Part shown: positions 62,088 through 64,000 of the stretch, piece by piece
How positions within the stretch are numbered: position 1 is the first letter of the stretch
Layout: the number at the start of each line of letters is the position of its first letter
Origin: Adiantum capillus-veneris
Lineage: Eukaryota > Streptophyta > Polypodiopsida > Polypodiales > Pteridaceae
Length of the DNA stretch: 64,000 nucleotides
Assembly (NCBI GenBank): GCA_014529385.2
Contig: CM043942.1
Coordinates: 53,694,647 to 53,758,646, forward strand
Direction: 5' to 3'
The notes under the pieces: model-generated
Databases searched by the model: none
What the model was told of the DNA's origin: nothing
The model's input: only the letters and a program-made list of their open reading frames with translations
Translations under genes and position numbers: made by a program

Positions 62088-63338
62088 TCAAGGCTGCTGT
62101 TCGGCTCTATCCAGATCCCACTCTGGAGGACAAAAGCTGAGAAAATCTCTAGAAACACGAGGATGGGTAGGGAGTCTGGAGACAGGAGTGGGTAGCAAAA
62201 GCGCAAGCTGTAGGGAAGAAGCACTAGCTGGGGCCTCCGCAGGCGATGGAGGTGGAGGGGGAGACACAACGTCCACCTGCATGTCGACTGGTAAAGGAGC
62301 TGGAGCCTGACTGCCCCGAGGAGTAGATGTTGCTGGTAGTGGCGGGAAGTGGCTATAGTCACTGAGCTAGGGTCTAGCCACTGCTCTCTGCTGCTGGTCA
62401 GGAAGCGGTGTAGCCTGTACAACCTCCGGTGACGCACTCCTAGTCTGTGAGATCGGTGGAACAGGAAACTCGTGACGATCTATCCGATGAAAGGTCTGCC
62501 TGCGCCCAGGCCTGCGCCATCCATCAGTGCCCTGGCCAGTCGGAACAGGCTGCTGATGAGGGGCCTCTGTAGTTGGGTGTTGCTGGGGTCTCTCCTGCTG
62601 AGGATGGTTGGCCGCAGCTCTCTGTCTCTGAGCAGGCTGAGTGGGACACGCACGAGCCAGATGACCCATCTCCTGGCATCTGAGACACTGGCCTGGTTTC
62701 CCGGTAACCACCAGCCTCTGGGTAAACTGGTACTCTCCTCTACCTGTGATAAGGATGGTCTCCATGATCTCTAATGAGCCAAAGAGCTGAACACGTGGTG
62801 GTCCTCCTGAAGTACGTATGGATCCAGGAACCACAACTCCAAAATCTGAAGCTAAGGCCTGAAGGAAATCCTACTGTACAAACTGTCGCGATAGAGAGGG
62901 AAATGACAAGGTCAAGGGATACCGCGGAGCAATCTGCCTGGACTCGAACTCGTCCTAGTGAACTACGGGTACCACTGCATAATATAGAAGGCTCTGCCTC
63001 CAGAAACAATCGGTACATGCGAACAAAGCACAGTAATGGAGGCCTGGTCCAATAACTGAGCCATGAAGATGCCTCGACCGAGGCATGTGACCTCCACAAC
63101 TCTACCCTGGTGACTCCCGAGAGCAGTCCGAAGAAAGTCTCTGAGAGAAGCTCTGGAGAGAGAGGCGCCACTGACACGGCCCACAACTGCTCCGCTCATG
63201 TAAGAAAGTGGGGGCTACATCCACTCTATCCATGATCTGATCGGGAACTACAAACCGGCGAACAGGTGGGGGAGTCTCCTGGTGGTGACTCAATACCGGT
63301 GAAGAACCCATACCGCTAAGTGGATCCAAAGGAGACAA
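62088..63338 (-). pseudogene. LINE-D ORF1 with zinc knuckle
   Basis: The RNA-binding protein of LINE-D. The start at 63,338 (MSPLDPLSGMGSSPVLSHH) is followed after a frameshift by GRVVEVTCLGRGIFMAQLLD and SGGRAFYIMQWYP (62,963-63,199), which fit the DUF4283-type fold found in plant LINE ORF1 proteins. Next come LVVTGKPGQCLRCQEMGHLA and RACP (about 62,640-62,715), a CX2CX4HX4C zinc knuckle, then a Gln/Pro-rich tail. The zinc-knuckle ORF1 separates this LINE from the LINE-A/B/C family, which has a coiled-coil ORF1. Confidence 0.8.
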
Positions 63339-63589
63339 AGAAAATGGATGTAAGCAAGTGTTGGAGAAGGCAACTCAGAGCAGAAGTGTCGTGTATCCAA
63401 AGAAGGGGAACCTCTATCTCAACCAACAAGCTCTATGAGATACTTCCGCAGAAGGGACCCGGAAGAAGAAGAGAAGCAGCCGATGTGAGGATGGTGAAGT
63501 GGCCGAGACGAGAGAGCCAACCAGCTGCGCACTTCCTGTCTGCACTTTCCAGCACGCCCGTCTGCAGTTGGTCTCTCTCTCGCGCGCGG

Positions 63590-63675
63590 ACCTGCTGCTG
63601 TGCTGCACCAGCGCGCAGACCTGCTGCACCAGCGCGCGGACCTGCTGCACCAGCGCACGTACCTGCTGCTGTGCT
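63590..63675. repeat. minisatellite, about four 21-bp units
   Basis: Units of the form CCTGCTGCACCAGCGCGCGGA recur with small changes. On the minus strand they read VRALVQQ repeats, which are not evidence of a gene. Confidence 0.88.
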
Positions 63676-63911
63676 GCTCCAGGCACATTACTGCTGTACT
63701 GCGCGCTGCTGTGTCACCCCAGCTGCTCAGCGCGCCCACCCCACCTGCACAGCACCCCCAGTACCCGCCTGTTGCTGCCGCTGTTATACCAACCTGCTGC
63801 TGCTGCTGAACTGCCTCTCCTTGCTACACACGTACTCCCTCTCTTCCCCTCGCGCAGCCCCCCTCCAGCCTCCCCCTCACGCAGCCCCTCCTCGCTCCCC
63901 ATCACGCAGCC

Positions 63912-63912
63912 A

Positions 63913-63958
<46 letters not shown>
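63912..63958. repeat. compound (CT)n-(AC)n microsatellite
   Basis: A CT repeat to about 63,938 followed by an AC repeat, at the probable 5' end of LINE-D and near the end of the window. Confidence 0.95.
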
Positions 63959-64000
63959 GGATACATACCCACACACACACTACACACATACACGCATACA

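Larger units (their letters stand above)
57720..63990 (-). mobile_element. LINE-D: L1-type non-LTR retrotransposon
   Basis: Minus-strand element of about 6 kb with ORF1, endonuclease, reverse transcriptase and C-terminal region in normal order. Its base composition is more GC-rich than the flanking gypsy and intergenic DNA. The 5' UTR (63,339 upwards) holds a CTG-rich minisatellite and a CT/AC microsatellite, and may continue beyond the window. Frameshifts are numerous, so it is probably not active. Confidence 0.88.

Overview
This is a piece of a plant nuclear genome, probably a flowering plant; the species cannot be read from it. The evidence is dense decayed Ty1/copia and Ty3/gypsy LTR retrotransposons with plant-type domains, plant LINEs, CACTA transposon remains, tRNA-derived SINEs, very long (CT/AG)n tracts, and the last exons of one GT-AG spliced host gene. 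There are no bacterial operons or CRISPR arrays. A 200-base run of N at 24,253-24,452 is an assembly gap.

Layout. 1-4,500: AT-rich DNA with a non-autonomous CACTA element (3,131-4,479). 4,560-8,290: decayed copia-1, minus strand. 9,900-14,350: relics of a LINE ORF1, a copia gag-like stretch with repeated W-I-P-K words, and a gypsy polyprotein. 15,068-24,252: gypsy-1, a Tat-type element on the minus strand with a 2.3-kb 3' LTR and a truncated 5' LTR. 24,453-30,631: a head-to-tail run of LINEs on the minus strand joined by long CT tracts. 30,748-31,331: the 3' exons of a PP2A B55-type regulatory subunit gene, plus strand, the only host gene recognised. 31,700-36,600: mostly unannotated DNA with one SINE. 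37,100-45,370: two copia elements (one heavily decayed), an LTR, a CACTA transposase pseudogene and a gypsy-1-related LTR end. 46,400-48,480: a SINE and a 5'-truncated LINE, both with target-site duplications. 48,710-51,290: a short-terminal-repeat element containing a recent 394-bp tandem duplication. 51,330-55,570: 5' LTR, primer-binding site and gag of gypsy-2, plus strand, interrupted by LINE-C. 57,700-64,000: LINE-D, an L1-type element on the minus strand.

How the parts relate. Almost everything is self-copying DNA in successive layers: LINE-C sits in gypsy-2, an LTR sits in copia-2 gag, and a gypsy-1-type LTR sits in a CACTA transposase. Nearly all transposon reading frames carry stops and frameshifts, so these copies are probably not autonomous. 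LINE-A and LINE-C are near-identical opposite-strand copies and look youngest. The most interesting signals are the LINE array linked by pyrimidine tracts, a tRNA-Glu 5' half fused to an interspersed repeat, and host exons directly beside the LINE array. I found no convincing undescribed multi-gene system.
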